This document shows, piece after piece, positions 25,570 through 34,927 of a stretch of DNA of 64,000 bases. The stretch is from Pseudomonas matsuisoli. GTDB taxonomy: Bacteria; Pseudomonadota; Gammaproteobacteria; Pseudomonadales; Pseudomonadaceae. Within the stretch, counting starts at the first letter, position 1. The number at the start of each line of letters is the position of its first letter. The notes under the pieces were generated by a model. The model worked only from the letters and a program-made list of their open reading frames with translations. It was not told the origin of the DNA and did not search any database. The stretch lies in NCBI RefSeq assembly GCF_014647635.1, contig NZ_BMPO01000008.1:62001-126000 (forward strand). Direction: 5' to 3'. The position numbers and the translations under genes are program-made.

Positions 25570-27375
25570 TCAATCCCCAATCAAAAACTCACGCTCATCC
25601 ATCGACATAAGGTTGTCTGCGCCGGACAACATAGTCGCAACGTGCGTGCGAGTCCGCGGCAGGATGCGATCGTAATAGAACCGCGCCGTTTTCAGCTTGG
25701 CCTCATAGAACGCCTTGTCGCCCTCAGCGCTGGCGAGCTTCTCACTGGCGACGCGCGCCATGTCGGCCCAGAAATAAGCCAGGCAGGCGTAGCCGGAGTA
25801 CATGAGGTAGTCGACCGACGCCGCGCCGACTTCTTCCCGATCCTTCATCGCCGCCATGCCGATCTTCAGGGTGATCTCACCCCATTCCTTGTTGAGCGCC
25901 GCTAGGGGTTCAACGAACGCTTTGATGGACCCATTATCAGCTTGTGCCTGGCAGAATTTGTGGACGATCTTGGTAAAGCTCTTCAGCGACTCACCTTGCG
26001 TCATCAGAACCTTGCGACCCAGCAGATCGAGAGCCTGCACACCCGTCGTGCCCTCATACATCATGGCAATACGGGCATCGCGCAGATTCTGCTCCATGCC
26101 CCATTCGCTGATATAGCCGTGGCCGCCATAGATCTGCATGCCGTGCGAGGCCGACTCGAAGCCCACTTCAGTCATGAACGCCTTCGCGATTGGCGTAAGG
26201 AACGCCAGTAGCGCGTCTGCCGCATTGCGCTCTGCCTCATCGGTGGAGCGCTGGACGATATCCACCTGCTTCGACGCGAAGTACAACAACGCCCGGTTGC
26301 CCTCGGCGAACGCCTTCATGGTCAGCAGCATGCGCCGCACATCGGGGTGCACAATGATGGGGTCGGCGGGCTTGTCCGGCGCCTTAGGGCCGGCGAGCGA
26401 ACGCATTTGCAGGCGCTCGCGGGCGTAACGGATACCGCCCTGGAAGGCGACTTCCGCATGCGCCAATCCTTGCAAGGCCGTACCGAGGCGCGCGGTATTC
26501 ATGAAGGTGAACATACAGTTCAAACCTTTGTTCGGCGGACCAATGAGGTAACCCGTAGCACCGTCGAAGTTGAGCACACAGGTCGCATTTCCGTGGATGC
26601 CCATCTTGTGCTCGATGGAGCCACAGTTCATCGCATTGCGCTCGCCGTTGTTGCCTTCCGCGTCTGGCAGAAATTTCGGCACGATGAACAAGGAAATACC
26701 CTTGGTGCCGGCAGGCGCATCGGGCAGCCGCGCGAGGACGATATGTACGATGTTATCCGCAAGGTCGTGTTCGCCAGCGGAAATGAAAATCTTGGTACCG
26801 CTGATGCGATAGCTGCCATCCGCCTGTGGCTCGGCGCGTGTACGCAACATGCCGAGGTCAGTCCCACAGTGGGCCTCCGTCAAGCACATGGTGCCGGTCC
26901 ATTCACCCGAAACCAGCTTGGTCAGATAGGTCGCTTGTTGCTCAGGCGTTCCGTGCGCGTGCAAGGTGTTCATCGCCCCATGGGACAAGCCCGGATACAT
27001 GCCCCACGCCCAGTTGGCCTGACCGATCATTTCACTCACGACCATGCCTAGCGATTCCGGCAAACCCTGCCCGCCATGTTCGACATCGTGCGCAAGGCTC
27101 GGCCAGCCGCCTTCCACGTATTGCTGGTACGCCTCACGGAAGCCCGTTGGGGTCTTCACCCCAGATTCGCTCCACGTGCAACCTTCCTGGTCCCCCACCC
27201 GGTTCAACGGCGCCAGCACTTGTTCGCAGAACTTCGCGCCCTCTTCAAGAATGGCGTCGACCATGTCAGCAGAGGCCTCTTCACCGCCAGGCAGGCGCTG
27301 ATAATGAGCGTCGTAGTCCAGCAATTCGTTACGGACGAAACGGATGTCGCGCAGGGGAACCTTGTACTCGGGCAT
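25570..27375 (-). CDS. Acyl-CoA dehydrogenase (FadE-type, about 600 residues)
   Basis: 601-residue paralogue of the enzyme at 19078-20859, beginning MPEYKVPLRDIRFVRNELLD. It keeps MCLTEAHCGTDLG, SGTKIFISAGEHD and MYEGTTGVQALDL (catalytic Glu). In Pseudomonas aeruginosa, paralogues of this kind lie beside the bio cluster (PA0506-PA0508), as here. Two tandem PsrA-like boxes lie 90-116 nt upstream of the start, supporting a role in fatty-acid beta-oxidation. Chain-length preference cannot be read from sequence. Confidence 0.92.
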   Translation of the reverse strand: MPEYKVPLRDIRFVRNELLDYDAHYQRLPGGEEASADMVDAILEEGAKFCEQVLAPLNRVGDQEGCTWSESGVKTPTGFREAYQQYVEGGWPSLAHDVEHGGQGLPESLGMVVSEMIGQANWAWGMYPGLSHGAMNTLHAHGTPEQQATYLTKLVSGEWTGTMCLTEAHCGTDLGMLRTRAEPQADGSYRISGTKIFISAGEHDLADNIVHIVLARLPDAPAGTKGISLFIVPKFLPDAEGNNGERNAMNCGSIEHKMGIHGNATCVLNFDGATGYLIGPPNKGLNCMFTFMNTARLGTALQGLAHAEVAFQGGIRYARERLQMRSLAGPKAPDKPADPIIVHPDVRRMLLTMKAFAEGNRALLYFASKQVDIVQRSTDEAERNAADALLAFLTPIAKAFMTEVGFESASHGMQIYGGHGYISEWGMEQNLRDARIAMMYEGTTGVQALDLLGRKVLMTQGESLKSFTKIVHKFCQAQADNGSIKAFVEPLAALNKEWGEITLKIGMAAMKDREEVGAASVDYLMYSGYACLAYFWADMARVASEKLASAEGDKAFYEAKLKTARFYYDRILPRTRTHVATMLSGADNLMSMDEREFLIGD

Positions 27376-27733
27376 GACGGAGACCTCTGTGAGTATCTGG
27401 CCGCGGAAAAGCGCCGCAGGCTTCTAGTTTGTTATTGGTAACTCGGAGGTGGAACAGTGGTTATCAAACAGACGTTTGAAACCTACGTTTGCCGTATTGC
27501 AGTGTCAATAGCTCGTCCGACGGGCGCCATCACCAGCCCGGGCTTCATAACGAGTAGCGGCCATCTGCGTGCGGAGAAGCGTCATTTACTGCAGACAATA
27601 GGCGCGCAGGCGTCTATCGCAAGCGACGCATCCTGTGACGATTAGGATAGGAAGGAGTAGGTGAGCGCAGATTGACCGCTTGTTTCGAAGGGGGAGACAG
27701 CAGGCTAGACACCCACTGGCTGGGTGATAGCCG
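27376..27733. other. Acyl-CoA dehydrogenase upstream region
   Basis: Holds the tandem PsrA-like boxes at 27465-27491. The rest (27500-27733) shows no gene with a believable start or composition; a 62-residue frame at 27457-27645 lacks any family features. Confidence 0.5.
27465..27491. promoter_or_regulatory. Tandem PsrA-like operator boxes
   Basis: CAAACAGACGTTTG (27465-27478) and GAAACCTACGTTTG (27478-27491) each fit (G/C)AAAC-N4-GTTTG exactly and abut with one shared base. They lie 90-116 nt upstream of the acyl-CoA dehydrogenase start. PsrA control of a P. aeruginosa acyl-CoA dehydrogenase in this gene neighbourhood (PA0506) has been reported, as I recall. Confidence 0.7.
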
Positions 27734-27991
27734 TTAAGCGCGGATATCAATCAACGTGCCGAGCACCTCATCGGCGGTCTTCACGACTTTCGCGCCAATC
27801 TCGGCCTGGTACTGACCCTGCTTGAGTTCAACCATATTCTTCGCGGTATCTACCGCGTCACTCCGGCCTTCGACGCGTGAAGGTGCATCGACGGTAGCGG
27901 ACGCGATGTTTCCGGCGGCACGCTCGACACGCTGCTGCCCGGACTGAAACGTGCTGATGCCTGCGGTGAAGGCGCTTCCGGAAATTTGCAT
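27734..27991 (-). CDS. Small flagellar-rod-like protein of unknown function
   Basis: 85-residue protein similar in layout to P. aeruginosa PA0505, found beside bioD. The N-terminus (SAFTAGISTFQSGQQRVER, then AAGNIASATV) resembles the N-terminal motif of flagellar rod and hook proteins, and the C-terminus (YQAEIGAKVVKTADEVLGTL) resembles their C-terminal motif. It looks like a rod protein reduced to its two terminal helices. ATG 27991 was chosen because gggaag lies 8 nt upstream; ATG 27997 is the alternative. Function is unknown. Confidence 0.8.
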   Translation of the reverse strand: MQISGSAFTAGISTFQSGQQRVERAAGNIASATVDAPSRVEGRSDAVDTAKNMVELKQGQYQAEIGAKVVKTADEVLGTLIDIRA

Positions 27992-28081
27992 GGTCATCTT
28001 CCCAACCAGGATGGCTTTACGCCATTAGAACAAAATTCCAACGCCAGAAGAATGACTCTTCTGCTATGACAAGCGCGCTGC

Positions 28082-28762
28082 TTATTCCAACGCAGTCAGG
28101 TCAAGATAAGAAGCCACGTTTTCTGCCTGCGCATTGGACAGACGCGGAATGCGCCCAAGGCAAGGCGCAGTCAACAACTGGGTCAAGGTCGAAAGGCTTT
28201 CTTCCAACCGAGCCATATTTGGGTCCAGCACGTTCGCGACCCACCCGACCACGGTCAAGCCATCCTTCGCGATTGCTTCCGCCGTCAGCACGGCGTGGTT
28301 GATGCAGCCCAGTCGAACGCCGACCACAAGCACCACACCAAGCCCCATCGAAACCGGCAGCGCCGACAACATTTCAGTGCGATTCACCGGAACGCGCCAA
28401 CCGCCTGCACCCTCGACGACCGTTAAGTCTGCACCGCGATCGAGCACCTTTTGGGTCGCTCGGACCAGCGCGTTCACGCTCAACTCGACACCCACCTCGG
28501 CTGCGGCAACATGCGGCGCAATCGCTGGCTCGAAGGCATACGGGTTCACCTCGCGATACGTCAGCGGCACCGAACATTCCGCCCAGAGCGCCAGTGCATC
28601 GCTGTTTCGCAACCCCTCAGGCGAATACGAAGAGCCGGAAGCGACCGGCTTTACCGCAGCGGTTGTCAGCCCTCGTCGCCGTGCGGCATGAAGTAGCCCC
28701 GTCGCAACGGTGGTCTTGCCCGCGTCGGTGTCCGTACCCGTGACGAAATAGGCGCGTGTCAT
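28082..28762 (-). CDS. bioD: Dethiobiotin synthetase
   Basis: 226-residue ATP-dependent enzyme making dethiobiotin from DAPA and CO2. The P-loop GTDTDAGKTT is at about 9-18 and VEGAGGWRVP at about 115-124. The stop of bioC and the ATG of bioD share one base (TGATG), so translation is coupled; an in-frame TTG one codon upstream is not needed. Last gene of bioBFHCD. Confidence 0.96.
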   Translation of the reverse strand: MTRAYFVTGTDTDAGKTTVATGLLHAARRRGLTTAAVKPVASGSSYSPEGLRNSDALALWAECSVPLTYREVNPYAFEPAIAPHVAAAEVGVELSVNALVRATQKVLDRGADLTVVEGAGGWRVPVNRTEMLSALPVSMGLGVVLVVGVRLGCINHAVLTAEAIAKDGLTVVGWVANVLDPNMARLEESLSTLTQLLTAPCLGRIPRLSNAQAENVASYLDLTALE

Positions 28763-29553
28763 CAATTTCCCTTCCGCAAAACGCCGTAGATGACCTGATA
28801 GGTCGCCGGCAGCCCCTCGGAGCTTCGATATGCCTCGTAGGCCTCGCCTAACGCGGTGATTCGCTGACGCCCCCCTAACCCGGTAGGGCGACCTTCGTTG
28901 AGGTTGTGAGCGCCGATTGCCTTGAGCTCGCGCATGAGGCCGGCTATCTCTGCGAAATGCAGGACATGTGGTCGCAGCTCGAGATCACACGTGCCCCAAG
29001 CGCCCGCTGCGCAATCGGCCCGATAAGCCGCATACGGCCGGAAACGGTTGACATGAACCAGGCCGTCCACGGTCTCCCAGCTTTCCCGCAACTCCTGCAG
29101 GGTACCGATGCAAAGACTGCTGAATGCGAAGACACCGCCCGGACGCAACGCACGCTGGACGCCGGCCAGTACGCGGGCGAAATCGTCGCACCACTGTACC
29201 GCCAGGTTGGAAAACACCAGGTCCAGCGAATGGTCCGCGAACGGCAAGCGTTCGGCATCGGCGGCGATCCAATGGTCTGCGCCTCCGCGCTCGAACGCAT
29301 GAGCCAGCATGCCTTCGGATAGGTCCAGCGCGATCCCTTCACCATCGAATCGCCGCGCCAGGACGCGTGTGAAATGCCCAGTACCGCAACCAAGGTCCAG
29401 CCAACGCGATGTCTCTATCAGCGGCAAACGCGCCAGCAACTGTTCGCCGACGTCACGCTGAAATGCCGCCGCATCATCGTATGTCGCGGCGGCGCGGGAA
29501 AAGGACTGGGCCACGCGGCGTTTGTCCGGTTGTAGCGCCTGCTCAGCCTGCAT
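28762..29553 (-). CDS. bioC: Malonyl-ACP O-methyltransferase
   Basis: 263-residue SAM-dependent methyltransferase that starts pimelate synthesis by methylating malonyl-ACP. Motif [14 protein letters not shown] is at about 51-63, with motif II-like [14 protein letters not shown]. It overlaps bioH by 11 nt. Residues GLGGRQRIT near the C-terminus are typical of BioC. Confidence 0.95.
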   Translation of the reverse strand: MQAEQALQPDKRRVAQSFSRAAATYDDAAAFQRDVGEQLLARLPLIETSRWLDLGCGTGHFTRVLARRFDGEGIALDLSEGMLAHAFERGGADHWIAADAERLPFADHSLDLVFSNLAVQWCDDFARVLAGVQRALRPGGVFAFSSLCIGTLQELRESWETVDGLVHVNRFRPYAAYRADCAAGAWGTCDLELRPHVLHFAEIAGLMRELKAIGAHNLNEGRPTGLGGRQRITALGEAYEAYRSSEGLPATYQVIYGVLRKGN

Positions 29554-30265
29554 GGTGAGCCTCCATTCGGCCGACGATCAGCTCTGCCAGTTCATCCGCC
29601 TGCTCGAACACGAAAGCGTGAGACGCGGCCTCCATCAGGACGGTGGCGCCCTCCCCTGACAGATGCTCGAGCGCCGGTAATGCATCGGCGGGCACCAGCG
29701 CATCCCGTTCAGCCATGACATGCAGACGCGGTCCCGTATAGACGCGCAACGCGTGGCGCAGGTCGAGATGTGCCAGCACATCCAAACCAGCACGAAGCGA
29801 CTCGGGGTCAGAACCGGCATCGACAGATAGCGCCCTGGAAAGCGTTCGCGGTTGTTTAGCCCCCTGACTACAGAGCAACGCAAAACGCTTCAGGGTCGTG
29901 GCGGGGTCCACGAGGCAGCTGCTGCGAAACGCTTCGAACGTGTCTGCCGCCATGGCCCTCGGCCATCCTGGCTCGGCAACGAACCGTGCGTTACTGCCAA
30001 GCGTCACGAGGCCTTGGCACTGAACATCCTGCCGCGCCGCCAGCATTGCGGCCAGCATGCCACCCAGCGACCACCCCATCAGCCAGCAATCTGCCGGTAA
30101 CTCAGCCGCCAACGCGTCCAAATGGTGTGCAAGCGTCCCATGGGCAAATGCCGGCAACGGTTGCAGGTGCACCTCGACGCCATATCCACGCAACGCGTCG
30201 GCCAGCGGTAACAAAGGTGCGAGGCCGAGTCCCCAGCCCGGCAGGAGAACCACACGCCTAGTCAT
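29543..30265 (-). CDS. bioH: Pimeloyl-[ACP] methyl ester esterase
   Basis: 240-residue alpha/beta hydrolase that ends pimelate chain building by removing the methyl ester. The nucleophile elbow is [11 protein letters not shown] (Ser about residue 78). The Asp and His of the triad are likely in [11 protein letters not shown] and ASHAFVFEQ. The start at [12 protein letters not shown] (30265) overlaps bioF by 8 nt; the upstream extension lies inside bioF. Confidence 0.93.
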   Translation of the reverse strand: MTRRVVLLPGWGLGLAPLLPLADALRGYGVEVHLQPLPAFAHGTLAHHLDALAAELPADCWLMGWSLGGMLAAMLAARQDVQCQGLVTLGSNARFVAEPGWPRAMAADTFEAFRSSCLVDPATTLKRFALLCSQGAKQPRTLSRALSVDAGSDPESLRAGLDVLAHLDLRHALRVYTGPRLHVMAERDALVPADALPALEHLSGEGATVLMEAASHAFVFEQADELAELIVGRMEAHHAG

Positions 30266-31427
30266 GGGGGATGACCTCGGATATTGCGTCTGCCAGGGCA
30301 TCGAGCAAGCGATCGACCTGGGCCTCAGTGTGCGCGGCAGTTAAGGTGACACGCAGCCGCGCCGACCCCACAGGCACGGTCGGCGGCCGTATCGCCCCCA
30401 CCATCACACCCAGGTCGCGCAGCCGGTCGGCGACCCGCAACGCGCGGTCACTGCTCCCAATTAGAATGGGCTGGATCGGTGTTGGACTGTCCATCAGTGC
30501 CAAGCCCAATCGCGCCGCGCCTGCTCTGAACCGAGCGATGAGGACGCGCAGATGCGTACGTCGCCAGGCGTCCTCCTGGACCAACCGAAGACTTTCGAGG
30601 GTCGCACAGGCGATCGCGGGTGATTGGCTGGTGGTGTAGATGTAGGGCCTGGCGAACTGGATCAAGGTTTCAATCAGCGCTTCACTGCCCGCGACGAAGG
30701 CGCCTGCGGTGCCAAACGCTTTGCCAAGCGTCCCCATCAACACGGGCACCTCGTCCATGCCGAGTCCAAAATGCTCGACGATGCCGGCCCCGGTCGCGCC
30801 GAGCACGCCGAAGCCATGGGCGTCATCCACCATCGTCCAGGCTTCCCGGGCACAAGCCGTTGTACACAACGCAGGAAGGTCGGCGAGATCACCGTCCATG
30901 CTGAACACGCCGTCGGTCACGACCAGCGTGTTGCCTTCGGCTTTCTCCAGGCGGTTGGCCAGGCTCGCGGGATCGTTGTGCAGGTAGCGTGAAAAGCGGG
31001 CGCCACTCAACAGGCCTGAGTCCAACAGCGACGCGTGATTCAGGCGGTCCTGCAACACGCTGTCGCCCTTGCTGACCAAAGCGGTGATAGCGCCAAGGTT
31101 CGCCATGTAGCCGGTGCTGAACAACAATGCGCGCGGGCGGCCGGTAAACGCCGCCAGCGCCTCTTCCAGCGCGTGATGAGCGCCGCTGTGCCCGACAACC
31201 AAATGCGACGCGCCACCTCCGACGCCCCAGCGATCGGCACCTTCTTTCAGCGCCGCAACGACCCTCGGATGATTCGCCAAGCCGAGGTAGTCGTTGGAGC
31301 AGAACGCGATGAGCTCACGACCGTCTACGTTGACGACGGGGCCTTGGGGCGTTTCCAAGAGCGGGCGGTGCCGGTAAAGACTTGCCGTGTGTCGTTCGGC
31401 TAAGCGAGAGGAAAGATTGAAACTCAT
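30258..31427 (-). CDS. bioF: 8-amino-7-oxononanoate synthase
   Basis: 389-residue PLP enzyme condensing pimeloyl-ACP with alanine. Features are [13 protein letters not shown] near the N-terminus, [11 protein letters not shown] (PLP-ring Asp/His), and the PLP lysine in [13 protein letters not shown]. It is separated from bioB by a 288-nt gap holding REP repeats and overlaps bioH. Confidence 0.96.
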   Translation of the reverse strand: MSFNLSSRLAERHTASLYRHRPLLETPQGPVVNVDGRELIAFCSNDYLGLANHPRVVAALKEGADRWGVGGGASHLVVGHSGAHHALEEALAAFTGRPRALLFSTGYMANLGAITALVSKGDSVLQDRLNHASLLDSGLLSGARFSRYLHNDPASLANRLEKAEGNTLVVTDGVFSMDGDLADLPALCTTACAREAWTMVDDAHGFGVLGATGAGIVEHFGLGMDEVPVLMGTLGKAFGTAGAFVAGSEALIETLIQFARPYIYTTSQSPAIACATLESLRLVQEDAWRRTHLRVLIARFRAGAARLGLALMDSPTPIQPILIGSSDRALRVADRLRDLGVMVGAIRPPTVPVGSARLRVTLTAAHTEAQVDRLLDALADAISEVIPHD

Positions 31428-31715
31428 GGGGTATTACCGTTGGGAGGCCGCTTTTGCGCGCCCTTTTCGTACGAGATCGCCAGCACGCGTTATTGCGTTC
31501 TGTAGGAGCGGGTTTGCTGTAGGAGCGGGGCGGACGACGAATCCTTGCCCGCGAAAGCGATTTCAGCCGCGGAAAAATGTGCCGGTCGTGCCACCACATT
31601 CGCGGGCAAGCGGATCGCCGCCCGGCCTGCTCCTACGATGGATCGCTGGAGGTCTAGCTCATGGTGTGAACTGACCAACCAGATCGCCCGCATGTGGGCT
31701 CCTACAAAAGCCGTG
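31428..31715. repeat. REP cluster between bioB and bioF
   Basis: REP-like units at 31500-31556 (tgtaggagcgggtttg interrupted by a second tgtaggagcgggg copy before cttgcccgcg), 31597-31636 (inverted, with loop variant) and 31681-31708 (gatcgcccgcatgtgggctcctac). The cluster separates bioB from bioFHCD within one transcription direction. Confidence 0.8.
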
Positions 31716-32765
31716 TCAGGCTGAGGCTGCGTCGTAGAACAAGCTCGCATCGCGCTGCTCGATCAGCGCCTGTTCGATGGCAGCTTGATGCACCTCGTCC
31801 GCATGCTCTTCACGCTCTTCCGGCTTGATCCCGAGGCGGGCGAACAGCTTCATGTCACGGTCTGCCTGCGGATTGCCCGTCGTAAGAAGCTTCTCGCCAT
31901 AGAAAATCGAATTGGCACCGGCCATGAAGGCCAGTGCCTGCATCTGCTCGTTCATCTGTTCACGACCGGCCGAAAGCCGGACATGAGACTTCGGCATCAT
32001 GATTCGCGCGACGGCCAGCGTGCGAATGAAGTCGAACGGATCGACATCTTTCTCCTCCGCCAGCGGCGTGCCTTTGACCTTGACCAGCATGTTGATCGGC
32101 ACGGACTCTGGATGCTCCGGCAGATTGGCCAGCTGAATGAGCAGGCCCGCCCGGTCATCCACCGATTCACCCATGCCCAGGATGCCGCCGGAGCAAATCT
32201 TCATCCCGGCTTCGCGCACGTACGCAAGCGTTTGCAACCGTTCGGAATAGGTACGCGTGGTGATGATGTTGCCGTAGAACTCCGGAGAGGTATCCAGATT
32301 ATGGTTGTAGTAGTCCAACCCGGCATCGGCGAGCGCCTGGGTCTGCTCCTGGCTGAGCTTCCCCAACGTCATGCAGGTCTCCAGGCCAAGCTTTTTGACG
32401 CCCTTCACCATTTCCAACACGTAGGGCATGTCCTTCGCGCTTGGGTGCTTCCAGGCCGCCCCCATGCAGAACCGGGTCGAGCCGATGGCTTTTGCGTCAG
32501 CAGCAGCGTCGAGCACCTTTTGCACGGCCATCAACTTTTCTTTGTCGAGCCCGGTGTTGTAGTGGCCGGATTGCGGACAGTACTTGCAGTCTTCCGGGCA
32601 GGCGCCGGTCTTGATCGAAAGCAACGTCGAAACCTGGACCCGGTTCGGATCGAAATGCTGGCGATGAACGCTTTGGGCCTGGAACAGCAAGTCGTTGAAA
32701 GGCAGCTCGAACAGTGCACGCACATCGTGGAGCGTCCAGTTATGGCGAGTTACGGAGGCAATCAT
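31716..32765 (-). CDS. bioB: Biotin synthase
   Basis: 349-residue radical-SAM enzyme inserting sulfur into dethiobiotin. The 4Fe-4S motif CPEDCKYC lies at about 55-62, followed by [13 protein letters not shown] and the sequence [12 protein letters not shown]-like [15 protein letters not shown]. Length fits the family (about 350). It is the first gene of the operon; a 17-bp palindrome lies 85-101 nt upstream of its start. Confidence 0.97.
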   Translation of the reverse strand: MIASVTRHNWTLHDVRALFELPFNDLLFQAQSVHRQHFDPNRVQVSTLLSIKTGACPEDCKYCPQSGHYNTGLDKEKLMAVQKVLDAAADAKAIGSTRFCMGAAWKHPSAKDMPYVLEMVKGVKKLGLETCMTLGKLSQEQTQALADAGLDYYNHNLDTSPEFYGNIITTRTYSERLQTLAYVREAGMKICSGGILGMGESVDDRAGLLIQLANLPEHPESVPINMLVKVKGTPLAEEKDVDPFDFIRTLAVARIMMPKSHVRLSAGREQMNEQMQALAFMAGANSIFYGEKLLTTGNPQADRDMKLFARLGIKPEEREEHADEVHQAAIEQALIEQRDASLFYDAASA

Positions 32766-32849
32766 TCGGTTGGTCCTGTTACAGGCGACCCGGCATAGGG
32801 GCCGTATTCGAGATTGCCGTCGACCTTAGATCATTACGCAGGAAACATC

Positions 32850-32866
32850 TGATCATTTTATGATCA
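32850..32866. promoter_or_regulatory. 17-bp perfect palindrome between bioB and comF-type gene
   Basis: TGATCATTTTATGATCA has 7-bp arms around TTT. It sits between the divergent bioB (start 32765) and the phosphoribosyltransferase gene (start 33019). It does not match the enterobacterial BirA operator. It may be an operator for an unidentified regulator of bioB. Confidence 0.5.
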
Positions 32867-33018
32867 TCACTGGTAATCTCTAGACGAGAAATGCTGCGCG
32901 GATGGAACGCATATCTACGCCTAAAATGTCGCTTCTCAACACTCCCGTAGGACTCTTGCGGCATCGCCACGGGCCACTGAGTGATATGCAATCAACACGC
33001 CGCGTGCAAGGACGCACC

Positions 33019-33744
33019 ATGCTTCGCTTACTAACCGCCCATTTGCCGTGGCTTCGTCCGCGCACTCAATGCCTGCTCTGCAAGGGCCCGACGGAGGGCA
33101 GCGTTCCCTTGTGCCACGATTGCGAGGCTGATCTGCCCTGGCTAACGCAGCAATGCTGCATCTGCGCGCTGCCGCTACTGACCGAGGGTCTACCCTGTGG
33201 CGGATGTCTCAAACAGCCGCCTCCATTCGATCAGGTAGTCGCCGCTTGGCGTTACGACTTCCCGGTGGACACGCTCATCACCCGGTTCAAGCACCAATCA
33301 CGCTGGCCCTTCGGTCGGCTGCTGGCCGAAAAGCTCGCCACACACGTTCGGCATGCCGTCGACGGCGGCCTACCCAAGCCGGACGTACTGCTACCCGTCC
33401 CCTTGGCGGCAAAGCGCTTGCGTCAGCGCGGATTCAACCAGGCGCACATGATTGCTGACTGCCTGGGTAAAGCGTTGCAACTGCCCGTCGAACCGCAATG
33501 GCTGCTCCGCATACACGATGACCCCGCCCAACAAGGCCTCGACGCCGCCGCCCGCAAGAAGAACCTGCGCCGCTCGTTCACGCTGTCGCCGAAGGCTAGC
33601 GTGCAGGGCAAGCATGTCGCCGTGGTGGACGACGTACTCACGACTGGCAGCACCGCCGAGACCCTTGCACGCTTGCTCAAGCGTGCAGGTGCGCAACGGG
33701 TGGATGTCTATTGTCTGGCGCGCACTCCCAAACCTGGCCGCTGA
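33019..33744 (+). CDS. ComF-family phosphoribosyltransferase
   Basis: 241-residue ComF-type protein. The N-terminal zinc-finger-like part has four Cys pairs (CLLCKG, CHDC, CCIC, CGGC), followed by a type I PRTase domain with the PRPP loop VAVVDDVLTTGSTAET at about 198-213. ComF proteins assist DNA uptake in naturally competent bacteria; the role in Pseudomonas is unclear. ATG 33019 was chosen at MLRLLTAHLPWL; upstream in-frame ATGs are less likely. Divergent from bioB, as in other pseudomonads. Confidence 0.9.
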   Translation: MLRLLTAHLPWLRPRTQCLLCKGPTEGSVPLCHDCEADLPWLTQQCCICALPLLTEGLPCGGCLKQPPPFDQVVAAWRYDFPVDTLITRFKHQSRWPFGRLLAEKLATHVRHAVDGGLPKPDVLLPVPLAAKRLRQRGFNQAHMIADCLGKALQLPVEPQWLLRIHDDPAQQGLDAAARKKNLRRSFTLSPKASVQGKHVAVVDDVLTTGSTAETLARLLKRAGAQRVDVYCLARTPKPGR

Positions 33745-33811
33745 CACCGAAGGCGAACGCATATTCGCGCCACAGGCGATAGACTGCCGCCTTCGCTTCT
33801 GGAGTGACCCC

Positions 33812-34786
33812 ATGGCCCATCCCTTCGATACCCTCACGCCTGACCTTGTCATCGACGCCGTGGAGAGCCTTGGCTATCTCAGTGACGCACGCATCCTGGC
33901 CTTGAACAGCTATGAAAACCGCGTCTACCAAGTGGGTATCGACGAACAGGCGCCGCTGATCGCCAAGTTCTACCGACCGGGACGCTGGAGCAATGATGCC
34001 ATCCGCGAAGAACATGGGTTCAGCCAGGAACTCGTCGACGGAGAAATCCCCGTTGTCGCGCCACTGATACGTGACGGGGAGTCGCTGTTCGAGCATGGCG
34101 GCTTCCGCTTCGCGTTGTTCCCCAGACGCGGGGGTCACGCGCCCGAGCCGGGCAATCTCGACCAGCTTTATCGCCTCGGGCAACTGCTGGGGCGCATGCA
34201 CCTGATAAGCAGCAGCCAACCCTTCCTCCATCGTGAAGCGCTGACCCCGCAGGGGTTTGGCCATGCCTCATTGCAGATCCTGCTGGATGGAGATTATGTA
34301 CCCAAGAGCCTGTTGCCGGCGTACAGCTCGGTGGCCAAGGACCTCATGGCCAAAGTCGATGCGGTTTATGCGAAGGTTCGCTACCAACCGATTCGCCTGC
34401 ATGGCGACAGCCACCCCGGCAACCTTTTGTACCGCGATGAGGCCTACCACGTCGTCGATCTGGACGACTGCCGCACCGGCCCGGCCGTGCAAGACCTATG
34501 GATGATGCTTGCGGGCGATCGCCACGAGCGTATGAGTCAGATTGCAGAACTCGTCGAGGGCTACAACGAATTCCACGATTTCGATCCGCGCGAGTTGCCC
34601 CTGATCGAAGCCCTGCGTGCGTTGCGATTGATCCACCACACCGCCTGGATCGCCCAGCGCTGGGATGATCCTGCATTCCCCAAAGCGTTCCCGTGGTTCG
34701 CGAACGAGCGCTATTGGGGCGATCAGGTATTGGCGTTGCGCGAACAGTTGTCGGCGTTGGATGAAGAGCCTTTGAAGTTGTTTTGA
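33812..34786 (+). CDS. srkA: Stress response serine/threonine kinase SrkA (YihE family)
   Basis: 324-residue aminoglycoside-phosphotransferase-fold kinase. The catalytic loop is IRLHGDSHPGNLL at about 193-205 and the metal-binding motif is VVDLDDCRTG at about 213-222. The N-terminal SYENRVYQVG and LIAKFYRPGRW are family signatures. In E. coli it counteracts stress-induced death. The start has ggagtgacccc upstream; the longer frame beginning at 33452 overlaps the preceding gene and is rejected. Confidence 0.93.
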   Translation: MAHPFDTLTPDLVIDAVESLGYLSDARILALNSYENRVYQVGIDEQAPLIAKFYRPGRWSNDAIREEHGFSQELVDGEIPVVAPLIRDGESLFEHGGFRFALFPRRGGHAPEPGNLDQLYRLGQLLGRMHLISSSQPFLHREALTPQGFGHASLQILLDGDYVPKSLLPAYSSVAKDLMAKVDAVYAKVRYQPIRLHGDSHPGNLLYRDEAYHVVDLDDCRTGPAVQDLWMMLAGDRHERMSQIAELVEGYNEFHDFDPRELPLIEALRALRLIHHTAWIAQRWDDPAFPKAFPWFANERYWGDQVLALREQLSALDEEPLKLF

Positions 34787-34810
34787 TGGGTCATCGGGTT
34801 GCGCACAGTC

Positions 34811-34917
34811 CTGTAGGAGCCCACTTGTGGGCGATCGCGCCCAGCCAGGCGATACCGTGCTGTCGATCAGATCGGATCGCCCACAAGCTGATCGCAGCCC
34901 GGTGGGCTCCTACAAAA
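34811..34917. repeat. REP pair ('cacttgtgggcgatc' type)
   Basis: Inverted units at 34811-34837 (simple, ctgtaggagcccacttgtgggcgatc) and 34875-34917 (extended loop ctgatcgcagcccgg, then tgggctcctac). It lies between convergent srkA and the DUF445 gene and may act as a bidirectional terminator. Confidence 0.85.
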
Positions 34918-34927
34918 TCGCGTACAC

